Source: Rhodothermales bacterium (lineage in GTDB: Bacteria > Bacteroidota > Rhodothermia > Rhodothermales > JABDKH01). From it: a stretch of DNA of 64,000 nucleotides. The position numbers and the translations under genes are program-made. The notes below the pieces were generated by a model. It saw only the letters and a program-made list of their open reading frames with translations, did no database searches and was not told the origin of the DNA. The stretch covers positions 1-64,000 of the forward strand of contig JABDKO010000172.1 in NCBI GenBank assembly GCA_013002165.1, read 5' to 3'. Each line of letters opens with the position of its first letter. Position 1 is the first letter of the stretch. This document shows, one piece after another, positions 27,478 to 37,056 of this stretch.

Positions 27478-28530
27478 TTAGTCGGACGTGGCTACCTTGT
27501 TCGGGGCTTCGCTAGTCGAATGCGCCTTTCCATTTCCAGATGTATCGTATGCACCCATTGCATCGAACTTGGCGCGTCGCCGGGTTATCAGGTCTGTATC
27601 AGAAGAATCTCCAAGCTCGTCCAGTGCAGCCGCAATACTGCGACCAACTGCCTGAGTTGTCATAGCCGGGTTTCGATGAGCACCGCCGATCGGTTCTTCA
27701 ACAATCGTGTCAACTAGTCCAAGCCTCGTCAGGTCCGGGGCAGTTAGCTTCAGGGCCAGTGCTGCGTCCTCCTTGTGATCCCATGAACGCCAGAGAATTG
27801 AGGAACAGCTTTCGGGCGAAATCACAGAGTACCAGGAGTTCTCAAGCATTAGAATTCGATCACCAACCCCCACACCGAGTGCACCCCCCGACGCGCCCTC
27901 TCCAATAACGACAACTATAATCGGTACCGGCAACCTTGCCATCTCCAGTAAATTGCGAGCGATTGCTTCAGCCTGACCTCGCTCTTCCGCTTCGAGTCCC
28001 GGAAACGCACCTGGAGTATCGAGAAGTGTGACAACCGGTTTTCCAAATCGGGCGGCTAGTTTCATCAGTCGCAAAGCCTTACGGTATCCTTCCGGATTCG
28101 GCATCCCGAACCTGCGATGTTTTCTGCTTGACGTGTCACGGCCCTTCTGATGACCGAGGATCATGATCGTCCGGTCCTTGCTACCATACTCGGAGCCGAG
28201 GAAACGAGCAAAGCCGCCAATTATCGCCGGGTCATCCTTGTAGGATCTGTCCCCTCGCAGTTCCTCAAAATTCGTAGTCAGACTGCTTATGTAGTCTAAC
28301 GTATATGGCCGTAGTGGATGTCGCGCAATCTGAACACGTTGCCAGCGTGTCAGGTTCTTATAGATCGAAGTTCGGAGTTCATCAACCCGCTGCTCCAGGG
28401 CCTGGATCTGGTCCGAGAGATCAACATCGACTGCGGTCATGTTGATTGTCCGCATCTCGTCGAGCTTCTGTTCGAGTTCGAAAAGCGGTTTTTCGAAGTC
28501 TAGCAGGTATTCCTTGTTCGAATTAGACAT
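27478..28530 (-). CDS. accA: Acetyl-CoA carboxylase carboxyltransferase subunit alpha
   Basis: This 350-residue AccA, with AccD, forms the carboxyltransferase that transfers CO2 from biotin to acetyl-CoA, giving malonyl-CoA. Signatures are the N-terminal helix region ([15 protein letters not shown]), [21 protein letters not shown] (60-80), [35 protein letters not shown] (210-224) and [13 protein letters not shown] (235-247). The C-terminus has about 30 extra Ser/Thr-rich residues beyond the usual end. It is first in accA-thioesterase-nadC, with gaps of 1 and 6 bp. The 108 bp between this start and the GT2 fusion gene must hold its promoter. Confidence 0.96.
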   Translation of the reverse strand: MSNSNKEYLLDFEKPLFELEQKLDEMRTINMTAVDVDLSDQIQALEQRVDELRTSIYKNLTRWQRVQIARHPLRPYTLDYISSLTTNFEELRGDRSYKDDPAIIGGFARFLGSEYGSKDRTIMILGHQKGRDTSSRKHRRFGMPNPEGYRKALRLMKLAARFGKPVVTLLDTPGAFPGLEAEERGQAEAIARNLLEMARLPVPIIVVVIGEGASGGALGVGVGDRILMLENSWYSVISPESCSSILWRSWDHKEDAALALKLTAPDLTRLGLVDTIVEEPIGGAHRNPAMTTQAVGRSIAAALDELGDSSDTDLITRRRAKFDAMGAYDTSGNGKAHSTSEAPNKVATSD

Positions 28531-28638
28531 GCGTCCAACTGCCTTGGATGGATTGGATTGGCCGATTTACACTGCGTAAACCTGTAATTTACGACTAATG
28601 CGGTAATCAAAGTAAAATATCTTGCCCGATGCCTGCAT

Positions 28639-30741
28639 CTACCGTCCGGCATCTGATTCAGGCGGGTTTCGGAACGATCTCATTACAATGTCCCAATCCA
28701 GCTGCGCTGACTCGTTTTCCAGATAAAAGGTGTACGCATTCATGATCGACTCTTCATCGAGCGGACCTGGAAGAACGTCAACGATTGAATAAACGCCCTC
28801 CTTCAATGGCGCTCCGATTTGCTGTCGCGCTTTTGGTCGCGCTCCGACAAGTGTTTTTTTGTTTGCTATCACTTGTAAGAATTCAATTGTGCGGCTGTTG
28901 ACTGCACGCAACCGGAATCCTGACAGAACAATCCGAAACGGATACAACAGCACTGCTGCTATAGAGAAGACAAGGTCAAATGTTCTTTTTTCGAATGCGG
29001 AACGAGGTGTTCGTAGATACTCATCAACGGCGACCATTCGAGGTGTTGCAAGATCGCGGATCGAGGCCTTGCTTATAACGCGATCGTGGGTATCGGCCAA
29101 CATCCGGAATGTCACCGGTAGATCTCGAAGCTGTCGGATAGAGTCAAAAATCTGCCAGTTTGGAATACTACCGGACGAAATTACGACTGTGTCAATGTTT
29201 CGCAACCTGACAATGTCGCGCAATTGGTCGAAACGCCCGAGGGTTGGCAGACGGTCTGTTTGCGTGGATTCGCCAACTGGAATAATTCCGACCAGCTCGA
29301 AAGAGGGATTGGGATTCACTCTGACTGCTTCAAGTAATTTTGCTGCGTCATCATTAGAACCGACGAGAGCTGCTCTCGAAATAGAGGACGCACGGTACCG
29401 GCTGTGCAGGCGAAGTGCACCCAGAAGTACCGCGGCAATCGGCACGCTGAGTAGAACGACCAGGCGCGAAAACGCAATTTGCTTGATAAAAAAGGATCCC
29501 GCCGAAACTACTAGTAGAGCCAGTAACAATCCGACGACTACCGAGCGTATGCTTCGACCACTTCTCTGGTATCCGCGACTCAAGCCTATGCCCAGAACCG
29601 TTACGATCGAGAACGCAGGTGCGACCGTCATCATGAAAAGAGGAGCGGGCAAATTAAATCCTGAATTTGCGCGGATCATGGCGGCGGTCACTACAGAAAC
29701 CCACACGACAGAGAAATCGATTACAACCGGAAGACTGGTGCGCACAAGTCTTGCTACGACGCTGAGTACAGCTTTGAATACGATTGCTACACGTAGCAAT
29801 TCGACGACCAGTCTGCCGTAACCTTTGAAGTGTTTTCTGGAGAACCGCACCATGGCTCCGTAGAAAAGCTTGACGTATCGGAGTTCACCCTTGCGCGTGC
29901 TTTCACCCTTGTAATGAATGATCTGGGTGTCCGGCGTGTAGAAAATTTTCCAACCGGCTTTTTGTATCCGGTAGCACCAGTCCAGGTCTTCCCCGTACAT
30001 GAAAAACGCTTCATCGAGCAACCGCGGTGTATCGGAGTCGACCTCTTCACGTGGGTGACTTTGGTTGGGTCCACTCTCGAGCAGAGCTCTGCGCCGGACC
30101 ATCATACAGGAACCACTCAGGGCGTCGACTTCGGCGACCTGATCAACCGGCAGGTACGACATGTTGTAGCGCCCGAAAATTCTGCTTTTCGGAAACAGGG
30201 TACTCAGTCCGGCTACGCGACAAAATGCTACAAAGGGAGTCGGGAAGGCACGGCGACTCTCACGTGCGAATTTCCCATTTGGATGTAGAATCTGACAACC
30301 AACGGCACCTGCCTCGTCGTGGTCCCGAAGAAAGTCCATCATCACACTGAATGAGTCTTCGCTGACCAGGGTATCGGGATTGAGAAGAACAATGAATTCA
30401 CCTCTAGAAATAGCAATCGCCTGGTTGTTGGCCCGACTGAACCCGATATTCTGCGTGTTCTCGACAAGGGTGACGTCGGGAAACGACGACTTTATCATTT
30501 CAACTGATCCATCGGCAGAGTCATTGTCGACCACTATGATCTCCGCATCCACATCCGCGCAGGCTTTTTGCACCGATGACAGTGCCTGTTTCAGAAAGTC
30601 GCGGACATTGTAGTTGACAATAATGACAGAAAGTGCTCTTGTTGCCGTTGGTATCTGCCGTCGCGGCGATTCGCCCGATCCAGATCGTTCGTTTCCTGGA
30701 GATCTTATGTCCGCCGAATACTCGATGCTGTCAGCCACCAT
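28639..30741 (-). CDS. GT2 glycosyltransferase fused to a degenerate phosphoglycosyl-transferase-like module
   Basis: The protein has 700 residues in three parts. Residues 34-310 are a family 2 glycosyltransferase (SVIIVNYNVRDFL, VDNDSADGS, LLNPDT at 119-124 as metal-site region, and EDLDWCYRIQKAGW at 251-264 as in rhamnosyltransferases). Residues 312-445 hold about four membrane segments. Residues 455-580 form a Rossmann-like domain (ALVGSNDDAAKLLEA) like that of WcaJ proteins. Residues 583-690 begin FEKRTFDLVFS and include VGARP, matching KRIFDILFS and VGPRP of the neighbouring glycosylphosphotransferase. The intervening catalytic block with FRTM and the Asp-Glu pair is missing. The last part is therefore probably non-catalytic. 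A polysaccharide assembly role is inferred. Confidence 0.88.
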   Translation of the reverse strand: MVADSIEYSADIRSPGNERSGSGESPRRQIPTATRALSVIIVNYNVRDFLKQALSSVQKACADVDAEIIVVDNDSADGSVEMIKSSFPDVTLVENTQNIGFSRANNQAIAISRGEFIVLLNPDTLVSEDSFSVMMDFLRDHDEAGAVGCQILHPNGKFARESRRAFPTPFVAFCRVAGLSTLFPKSRIFGRYNMSYLPVDQVAEVDALSGSCMMVRRRALLESGPNQSHPREEVDSDTPRLLDEAFFMYGEDLDWCYRIQKAGWKIFYTPDTQIIHYKGESTRKGELRYVKLFYGAMVRFSRKHFKGYGRLVVELLRVAIVFKAVLSVVARLVRTSLPVVIDFSVVWVSVVTAAMIRANSGFNLPAPLFMMTVAPAFSIVTVLGIGLSRGYQRSGRSIRSVVVGLLLALLVVSAGSFFIKQIAFSRLVVLLSVPIAAVLLGALRLHSRYRASSISRAALVGSNDDAAKLLEAVRVNPNPSFELVGIIPVGESTQTDRLPTLGRFDQLRDIVRLRNIDTVVISSGSIPNWQIFDSIRQLRDLPVTFRMLADTHDRVISKASIRDLATPRMVAVDEYLRTPRSAFEKRTFDLVFSIAAVLLYPFRIVLSGFRLRAVNSRTIEFLQVIANKKTLVGARPKARQQIGAPLKEGVYSIVDVLPGPLDEESIMNAYTFYLENESAQLDWDIVMRSFRNPPESDAGR

Positions 30742-30760
30742 TAATGAAATGTAGTCACGT

Positions 30761-32155
30761 TTGGAAAGGCGAACATCAATATTAGCAGGTCTGCGCTCAG
30801 AAGCAAAACCGATGCTCTTGCTTGCGGCGCCCGTGGCTTTGACTCAACTTGCTCAAATCCTATTAGGTTTCACAGATACGGTCATGGCGGGCCGGCTGGG
30901 GCCGGACGCAGTTGCATCCATTGCGCTCGGCAATGCGACCTTCTTTGTGTTCGTGATATTCGGTATTGGGGCAATGAACGGTGTTGGACCGATGGTTTCT
31001 CAAGCTTTCGGAGCTGGAGATACCATCGGAGTGGGGAGAAGCGTGCGGCAGGGATTCTGGCTGGGATTGTTTATCTCGATTCCGATCGTCTTGTTTTTGC
31101 AGTATGGGGCAGGTCCATTCCTGTATTGGATTGGACAGGATCCGGATCTGGTAGTGCTTTCGGAGCGGTACCTGTATGCGGTTTCGTGGGGTGTACCGCC
31201 GTTTCTCTGGTACATCGCTGAGCGAAGCTTCGCTGAGGGCGTTTCTCAACCGCTACCTGCATTGATCATCGCGATAGCAGGAATCGGCGTGAACATAATC
31301 GCAAACACCGCTCTGATGTTTGGCAGGTTCGGCTTTCCCGAGATGGGAGTAGTCGGCACAGGTTGGGCTTCTGCAGTAGTGTACTGGGTTATGTTTGTCA
31401 GCCTGGGCGTCTACATACACTTTTCGCGCCGAACCAGAGAATATGATCCTTTCAAGCATGTTCGCAAACCAGATTTGCTGTACCTGAAAGAACTAACACG
31501 GATCGGGTGGCCTATAGGCGTGAGTTTCTTTCTCGAGGCCAGCCTTTTCATGGCCACGGCAATGATGATGGGACTGGTGAGCAAGAATGCGCTGGCTGCC
31601 CATCAGGTGGCAATTCAATGTGCAGCGGCAACGTTCATGATTCCCCTTGGAATTGGATTGGCAACTGCCGTACGCGTTGGGCAGGCTACCGGGCGGAAAG
31701 ATCCTGCGGGAGCGGCACGGGCAGGTTACACAGGGATGGCGTTAGCACTATGTTTCATGTTTGTCACTGCCATAATGTTCTGGACGATGCCTCGCCCAAT
31801 TGTGACCCTTTTCTTTGATCCGTCGATAGACGAAAATGTGCCGGTCATCGAAATGGCAATCACGATGTTGGGGATTGCCGCCGTGTTCCAGCTTTTTGAC
31901 GGACTCCAGGTAAGTGCCGGCGGTGCTCTACGCGGCCTCAAAGATACCCGTGTCCCCATGGTGATCGGGCTACTCTCTTACTGGGGATGCGGGATGACCA
32001 CGGGGATAATTCTCGCCTTTGTGCTCGATTTGGGCGCAGTAGGCCTCTGGTGGGGTCTGGTGATCGGCTTGCTTGTGGCGTCGATAACGTTGACACTTAG
32101 ATTTTACAGGCTGAGCGAAAGAGCGGGCCGTCATCGATCAGCTGAAATGGCATAG
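30761..32155 (+). CDS. MATE family efflux transporter
   Basis: This 464-residue multidrug and toxin extrusion transporter has twelve predicted membrane segments in two homologous halves. The first half has LTQLAQILLGFTDTVMAGRLGPDAVASIALG and the second SFFLEASLFMATAMMMGLVSKNALAAHQVA, the repeated signature of the family. It exchanges Na+ or H+ for cationic drugs or metabolites across the cytoplasmic membrane. I take the TTG at 30761 as start; the next Met (residue 18) would clip the region before helix 1. Only 19 bp separate it from the divergent GT2 fusion start, so the promoters must overlap or lie inside genes. Confidence 0.93.
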   Translation: MERRTSILAGLRSEAKPMLLLAAPVALTQLAQILLGFTDTVMAGRLGPDAVASIALGNATFFVFVIFGIGAMNGVGPMVSQAFGAGDTIGVGRSVRQGFWLGLFISIPIVLFLQYGAGPFLYWIGQDPDLVVLSERYLYAVSWGVPPFLWYIAERSFAEGVSQPLPALIIAIAGIGVNIIANTALMFGRFGFPEMGVVGTGWASAVVYWVMFVSLGVYIHFSRRTREYDPFKHVRKPDLLYLKELTRIGWPIGVSFFLEASLFMATAMMMGLVSKNALAAHQVAIQCAAATFMIPLGIGLATAVRVGQATGRKDPAGAARAGYTGMALALCFMFVTAIMFWTMPRPIVTLFFDPSIDENVPVIEMAITMLGIAAVFQLFDGLQVSAGGALRGLKDTRVPMVIGLLSYWGCGMTTGIILAFVLDLGAVGLWWGLVIGLLVASITLTLRFYRLSERAGRHRSAEMA

Positions 32156-32228
32156 TGTCAGGTCGAAGTTCATCCCGGTGGCAGATCGCCTGGCGGGATC
32201 TGAGCAATGCAGGTGGCAACATAAACTG

Positions 32229-32251
32229 GTCGGGGCGAATTGCGACCCGAC
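32229..32251. terminator. Possible hairpin between convergent MATE and small gene
   Basis: GTCGGGGCG (32229-32237) pairs with CGACCCGAC-type sequence (32243-32251) as a nine-base-pair stem with one mismatch and a five-base loop. It lies 73 bp past the MATE stop and just beyond the 3' end of the convergent 62-residue gene. No strong T-run follows on either side, so its role as a terminator is uncertain. Confidence 0.35.
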
Positions 32252-32262
32252 GAATATTTACT

Positions 32263-32451
32263 TCAGTCTTCTTCGAGTTCGATCAATCCGTCAGGATCGT
32301 TTTCCAGCAGCTGCGCAACCCTGTCATAGACATCGGCATTGTCGAACATCTCCTCCTTTAATTCAGGATTCTGTTCCCCCACATTTCTGAAAAATCCTGC
32401 GGCGTCGCGTAGAAGCCGAACGGCGAGACTTACGTGACTTGCTGCGGGCAT
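32263..32451 (-). CDS. Hypothetical small acidic protein, 62 aa
   Basis: This is a short open frame with an ATG at 32451 and a plausible helical, acidic product (VRLLRDAAGFFRNVGEQN, then DNADVYDRVAQLLENDPDGLIELEED). There is no signal peptide or membrane segment, and I recognise no family. It is the only reasonable gene between the convergent MATE gene and the divergent zinc-ribbon gene. Support comes from an acid-rich, helix-like composition unlike a random frame; there is no clear ribosome binding site. Confidence 0.55.
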   Translation of the reverse strand: MPAASHVSLAVRLLRDAAGFFRNVGEQNPELKEEMFDNADVYDRVAQLLENDPDGLIELEED

Positions 32452-32572
32452 GTTTGGTGTCCAGGTCTATTAGTAGATCCATACATAATAATTGAACGGC
32501 ACCTTATTGTTAAGGATTGCGACTCATTGGATACTACGATAAATTGCGCCGCCAATAAGAGGGAAAGCAGCG

Positions 32573-32971
32573 ATGGCAAAAAAAGCCTGCCCTAAATGCC
32601 ACGGGAACGGAGACATCCCCGGGCATCTACAACCCAATACAGTGGGATCACCTCGGGGCATGGGAGCGGTACGGTGCAATCAGTGCGGCGGTTCTGGAGT
32701 TGTCTATTCGGAAGACGGCTCGATCGGCGGGCCGGCCTCGTCCGGCCGCTGGGAAAATCTTGTTGTCTGGATTTTCGGCATCTTCTTCGCGATCGTGTTC
32801 GCCAACGTGCCGATGTTCGGACTTAACTGGCTAGTTACGGGCTTTTTTGGAATGTGTATCGGTGCAGGACTTGGCGTCTTTCTGTCATCGACACGCATCG
32901 GCCGCTATATTCTCGCGGCTCTCGCGCTGGCGTTTGTGGTATTGGTTATCATTCAGCTTGCTAACCGATAG
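32573..32971 (+). CDS. Small membrane protein with DnaJ-like zinc ribbon
   Basis: This 132-residue protein begins with two CxxC knuckles, CPKCHGNGD (C6, C9) and CNQCGGSG (C35, C38), of the CxxCxGxG type seen in the DnaJ zinc domain. The C-terminal half has two to three hydrophobic segments (about 62-80, 84-102 and 108-129). It is thus a membrane protein with a cytoplasmic zinc ribbon. No named family comes to mind. It precedes the alternative complex III operon by 248 bp on the same strand; any role in respiratory-complex maturation would be speculation. Confidence 0.75.
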   Translation: MAKKACPKCHGNGDIPGHLQPNTVGSPRGMGAVRCNQCGGSGVVYSEDGSIGGPASSGRWENLVVWIFGIFFAIVFANVPMFGLNWLVTGFFGMCIGAGLGVFLSSTRIGRYILAALALAFVVLVIIQLANR

Positions 32972-33219
32972 GTCATGCCAGACGAATGTTGCTGGAAGGA
33001 CCTCCGCCCGGCAAGTGCGGATTCGGTCGATCTGAGTTGTTGTCGGATGTCTGTTTGAGTTCATATTCGAACCGTGAGTGGTCTAACCATCTCATTTAGT
33101 ATTAAATTCAACCAACGATTGCCGATTGCTACCCGTTATGCGTTAGTTTTAGGCGTTTTTGCACTGCCGAAAATAGTTGCAACAGACGTAATACGATTTC
33201 ATCGACTTGTTCGAGTTCT
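32972..33219 (+). promoter_or_regulatory. Leader/promoter region of the ACIII-caa3 operon
   Basis: This 248 bp non-coding stretch is more AT-rich than its surroundings (for example ATTTAGTATTAAATTCAA at 33095-33112). It should hold the promoter for the twelve-gene respiratory run that starts at 33220. A TAGTTTTA element at 33144-33151 resembles the bacteroidetes -7 box TAnnTTTG with a TTG about 22 bp upstream, but the match is imperfect. I see no hairpin terminator or riboswitch. Confidence 0.35.
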
Positions 33220-33867
33220 ATGGCTCAAATTTTCCCCAAAAAAGCAAACGCCCTACCTACGCTATCCCTTTTAGGTGCTGTAGGCGGCGGGGTGTTGTCC
33301 ATTCTTTTCGTCTGGTACTACTTCTCTCCGGAATATACCGACGTGGGATACGCACCTGAACAACCTGTTCCATACAGTCATGTGTTGCATGCAGGAGAGC
33401 TGGCAATCGATTGCCAGTATTGCCACTCCAATGTTGAAGTGTCTGAGCATGCCAACATACCGCCAACCCAGACCTGTATGAATTGCCATTCTGTGGTGCA
33501 GACTGAGTCAGAACGACTTGAGCCAGTTCGGCAAAGCTGGGCCACTGGCGAGCCGGTCGAATGGGTAAATGTTCACCAGCTTCCAGACTATGCCCGTTTC
33601 AGCCACGCTGTTCACGTTAAGAACGGTGTCGGATGTGAAACCTGTCACGGTCGTGTCGACCAGATGGAAATAGTCAAGCTGGCCGAGCCGCTTTCCATGG
33701 GATGGTGCCTCGAGTGTCACCGTCAACCTGAGTTGTATCTGCGTCCAAACGAGCAGATTACGACGATGGGTTATACGCAAACAGCGGATTTCGTCAAAGA
33801 GAACCTGCAGCGGATCAAGAATGAGAGCATTCAGCCACCGACAAACTGCTCGGCCTGCCACTATTAA
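33220..33867 (+). CDS. actA: Alternative complex III pentahaem cytochrome c subunit
   Basis: This 215-residue ActA has one N-terminal membrane anchor (about 16-34) and five CxxCH haem-binding sites: C65-H69 (CQYCH), C86-H90 (CMNCH), C139-H143 (CETCH), C163-H167 (CLECH) and C210-H214 (CSACH). The FSHAVHVKNGVGCETCHG segment is typical of the family. In alternative complex III it relays electrons from the ActB/ActC side toward the monohaem ActE and then the oxidase. It is the first gene of the operon, with actB 51 bp downstream. The ATG at 33220 gives the expected N-terminus. Confidence 0.95.
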   Translation: MAQIFPKKANALPTLSLLGAVGGGVLSILFVWYYFSPEYTDVGYAPEQPVPYSHVLHAGELAIDCQYCHSNVEVSEHANIPPTQTCMNCHSVVQTESERLEPVRQSWATGEPVEWVNVHQLPDYARFSHAVHVKNGVGCETCHGRVDQMEIVKLAEPLSMGWCLECHRQPELYLRPNEQITTMGYTQTADFVKENLQRIKNESIQPPTNCSACHY

Positions 33868-33918
33868 ACTGAATCGTGTCTCTTCGAAACAGACCGACCA
33901 CACGTTGCCGTCCACACT

Positions 33919-36900
33919 ATGATTGAATTACCAGTAATCACGAAGCCCGAAAGTGATAGCGGTTCTCCGCACAAGAGATTCTGGCGATCCCTTCGCGACC
34001 TCGAACGGGATCCCGAATTTATCCGCTCGGCCAAGACGGAATTTTTGCCTGGTGCCTCGGATGCACCTGGCGAATCTTCGAGACGCCAGTTTGTTCAACT
34101 CATGGCAGCGTCAATGGCGATGGTCAGTCTATCGGCCTGTCGGAAGCCGGTCGAGAAGATCTTGCCCTACACGCGCAAGCCAGAGGAGATCGTCCCCGGC
34201 AATGCGCTTCATTATGCTACCTCAATGCCAGATCGTGGGGTCGTATCAGGCCTTCTTGTAGAGAGCAGGGAAGGGCGGCCGGTCAAGATCGAGGGCAACC
34301 CCCAGCATCCGTACAACCAGGGAAGCTCGGGTGTTTTTGAGCAGGCGTCAATTCTGAATCTGTATGATCCGGACAGGTCACAACAGGTTCTTCGAGATGG
34401 TACGACCTCAACCTGGGCTGATTTTGTTGCAGCAGCTCGACAACTTGGTTCCTCGAATCGAACGCTTGCTGTAGTCTCAGAACCCGTTTCATCACCGACT
34501 CTCGCAGGCTTGCGGAGTCAGCTTTCACAGAATTTCGGTACGGTACTCTGGTCCGAGTATGATCCTACCCTTGCAGGACGGCAGGAAGCAGGTTACTCGA
34601 GCGCCTTCGGAACTCGTGTAAGACCGCGATTCCGTTTTTCACAGGCGACCACAATCGTATCTTTTGATGCGGATTTTCTGGCTCCGACATCTTTCGGCTT
34701 CATTGAGAATACGCGTGAGTATGCGGCAAGTAGACGAATTACCGAACCGACCGACTCCGTAAGTCGCCTGTATGCAATCGAGAGTGATTACTCGATTACC
34801 GGCGGAATGGCTGACAATCGGCTAGGTCTAAGGTCAGGAGAAATCGCTTCTTTCGCGGCAGCCGTTGCATCACTGGTCGGCGTTGCAGGTGCAGGTCGAG
34901 CGGGCCTCGCGTTTGTCGATCATCCATTTGCGAAAGCGATAGCGGACGAGCTGCAGCAATCCGGTCGAAATTCTGTCTGTGTCGCAGGCGCGTCTCAACC
35001 AGAGCTTGTTCACACGCTGTGCGCGGCGATTAACGATCAGCTGGGTGCCATTGGTACAACGGTTGAGCTGCTGAACACTTCAACAGTTTCGCAGCCGAAT
35101 ACGAGCGTGGAAGATGTTATCTCTCGCATGCGATCAGGAACAGTAGACGTGTTGCTGGTTTTAGGCGCAAATCCCGCATACGATATTCCATCATCGTTTG
35201 CTGAGGCAATGTCGAGCGTTGCTACGACGATCCATTGTGGTAGTCATGTTGATGAAACAGCCAGGCTGGCCGGCTGGCATCTACCGAAGTCTCACTACCT
35301 CGAAGCCTGGGGGGATGGCCGTGCCTATGACGGGACACTCTCCGTCATCCAGCCGCTAATCGCTCCACTCTACGATTCGCACTCTGACATTGAGGTTCTC
35401 AACGTACTGGCTAATGGAACGGACCTGGCCGGCTACGATCTTGTTCGACAGCAATGGTCGAATGTAATATCCTCGAACTTTGAACAGCGATGGAAGCAGG
35501 TGCTGCACGATGGTATACTTCCATCGACGTCATTTGCAACCGTCTCTGCAAGCACCGGCGCCATCAATTTTGCAGGCCTCGCCGCTAACGCGGTCGATGA
35601 TATTGAGGTAGTCATCCGTGCTGATTCTACAGTGCTGGATGGCTCGTTTGCAAACAACGCCTGGCTTCAGGAGACTCCCGATCCAGTTACAAAAATAGTC
35701 TGGGACAACGTTGCGCTTCTAAGTCAGGCAACGGCTGACCAGCTTGGTGTTGGAGGGTATGTCAGCAAAGGAAAATATTACGCCGACCTGATTACCATAG
35801 AGGCAAACGGTTCAAGCGTCGAGCTGCCCGTGTGGATAGTTCCGGGACATGCGGACAACAGCATAACACTTTCCCTCGGATACGGTCGAAACATATCGAC
35901 AACCCGCGAGCAACGAAGAAAAGTATTTTTCGATACGGACCAACGAACTGATGTGTACGGATCCGGTGCTCTGGCCAACGGAGTTGGCAAGAACGTTGCT
36001 GTCCTCAGGACCGGCCCGGCCGAATCCATCGTGCGCGGTGTTTCGGTCAGTCGAACAGGAGCAGATTATCTTCTGGCGACCACACAGGATCATGGTGCAA
36101 CGGAGCCTGACAGCGTAACCATCGAGAAACGTGATCCCGTTCGAATGGCGACAGTCGATGAGTATCGAGCTAATCCGGACTTCGTTGTTGAGACGGAGCC
36201 GCTCCTGCCGGGTGGTGAAGACTGGGATGTCTATCCTGAACTCTGGAGCAAAAGTCATCCAAAAGAAGAGAATGCATTCAAGGACAACCCGTACTTCCAG
36301 AATCAATGGGCAATGTCCATCGACCTGAATACGTGTACCGGCTGTAATACGTGTATGGTTGCGTGTCAGAGTGAGAATAATATTCAGGTAGTCGGCAAAG
36401 ATGAGGTGAGTCGTGGCCGGGAGATGCACTGGATTCGCATGGACCGGTATTTTGTCAGTGACGGGGACCTGTCTGACAATCCCCAGATGGTCGTGCAGCC
36501 TGTGCCGTGCATGCATTGTGAGAATGCACCGTGCGAATCAGTTTGCCCGGTAGCTGCTACGGTCCACTCCCCGGACGGTACGAATCAGATGATCTATAAC
36601 AGATGCATCGGGACTCGATATTGCGCCAACAACTGTCCTTACAAAGTGCGCCGATTCAATTTTTACAACTGGACGAAGACACTTCCCCTCTCGGTTCACA
36701 TGGCACAAAACCCGGACGTTACTGTGCGATCCCGCGGGGTAATGGAAAAATGCTCTTATTGCATCCAGCGAATCCGCAAAGCCAATGCGGTTTCAAACCT
36801 TGAGAATCGAACTATTGAAGAGGGAGATGTCCAGACTGCCTGTCAGCAGGCTTGCCCGGCGCAGGCGATTACCTTTGGAGACCTGACTGATCCGGACAGT

Positions 36901-37029
36901 GAGATTAACAAAGTTCGGAGCAGCAGTCGCAGATACGAGATGCTGGCACCGCTTAATGTCAAACCGCGCACATCGTATCTCGCAAGGATCAACAACCCTG
37001 ATCCGGCACTCGCACAGAGCGAAGCATAA
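33919..37029 (+). CDS. actB: Alternative complex III large iron-sulfur subunit
   Basis: This 1036-residue ActB is a fusion of a molybdopterin-oxidoreductase-like domain that lacks cofactor (about 100-720) and a four-cluster ferredoxin domain (about 770-1000). The N-terminus carries a twin-arginine-type RRQF (55-58) followed by a hydrophobic segment and lipobox SLSAC (C74). This supports Tat export and lipid anchoring. The iron-sulfur ligands are in CTGCNTCMVAC (from about 806), CMHCENAPCESVCP, CIGTRYCANNCPYKVRRFNF and CSYCIQRI...CQQACP. ActB lies on the periplasmic face between quinol-oxidising ActC and haem protein ActA. actC follows after 27 bp. Confidence 0.96.
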   Translation: MIELPVITKPESDSGSPHKRFWRSLRDLERDPEFIRSAKTEFLPGASDAPGESSRRQFVQLMAASMAMVSLSACRKPVEKILPYTRKPEEIVPGNALHYATSMPDRGVVSGLLVESREGRPVKIEGNPQHPYNQGSSGVFEQASILNLYDPDRSQQVLRDGTTSTWADFVAAARQLGSSNRTLAVVSEPVSSPTLAGLRSQLSQNFGTVLWSEYDPTLAGRQEAGYSSAFGTRVRPRFRFSQATTIVSFDADFLAPTSFGFIENTREYAASRRITEPTDSVSRLYAIESDYSITGGMADNRLGLRSGEIASFAAAVASLVGVAGAGRAGLAFVDHPFAKAIADELQQSGRNSVCVAGASQPELVHTLCAAINDQLGAIGTTVELLNTSTVSQPNTSVEDVISRMRSGTVDVLLVLGANPAYDIPSSFAEAMSSVATTIHCGSHVDETARLAGWHLPKSHYLEAWGDGRAYDGTLSVIQPLIAPLYDSHSDIEVLNVLANGTDLAGYDLVRQQWSNVISSNFEQRWKQVLHDGILPSTSFATVSASTGAINFAGLAANAVDDIEVVIRADSTVLDGSFANNAWLQETPDPVTKIVWDNVALLSQATADQLGVGGYVSKGKYYADLITIEANGSSVELPVWIVPGHADNSITLSLGYGRNISTTREQRRKVFFDTDQRTDVYGSGALANGVGKNVAVLRTGPAESIVRGVSVSRTGADYLLATTQDHGATEPDSVTIEKRDPVRMATVDEYRANPDFVVETEPLLPGGEDWDVYPELWSKSHPKEENAFKDNPYFQNQWAMSIDLNTCTGCNTCMVACQSENNIQVVGKDEVSRGREMHWIRMDRYFVSDGDLSDNPQMVVQPVPCMHCENAPCESVCPVAATVHSPDGTNQMIYNRCIGTRYCANNCPYKVRRFNFYNWTKTLPLSVHMAQNPDVTVRSRGVMEKCSYCIQRIRKANAVSNLENRTIEEGDVQTACQQACPAQAITFGDLTDPDSEINKVRSSSRRYEMLAPLNVKPRTSYLARINNPDPALAQSEA

Positions 37030-37056
37030 ACTGAATTATCAGAACCAGAAAAAACT

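Noticed and set aside
27478..28530. Biotin attachment or AccD fused to AccA.
   Set aside because: The extra C-terminal residues are Ser/Thr-rich and short; there is no biotinyl motif or zinc ribbon.
30741..30761. ATG codons upstream of the TTG at 30761 considered as an alternative start of the MATE transporter.
   Set aside because: They are out of frame or followed at once by a stop; the TTG frame gives the complete first helix.
33074..33274. Open frame of 66 codons upstream of actA, considered as a small leader protein.
   Set aside because: It overlaps the start of actA in another frame, has no ribosome binding site, and its product has no signal or domain character.
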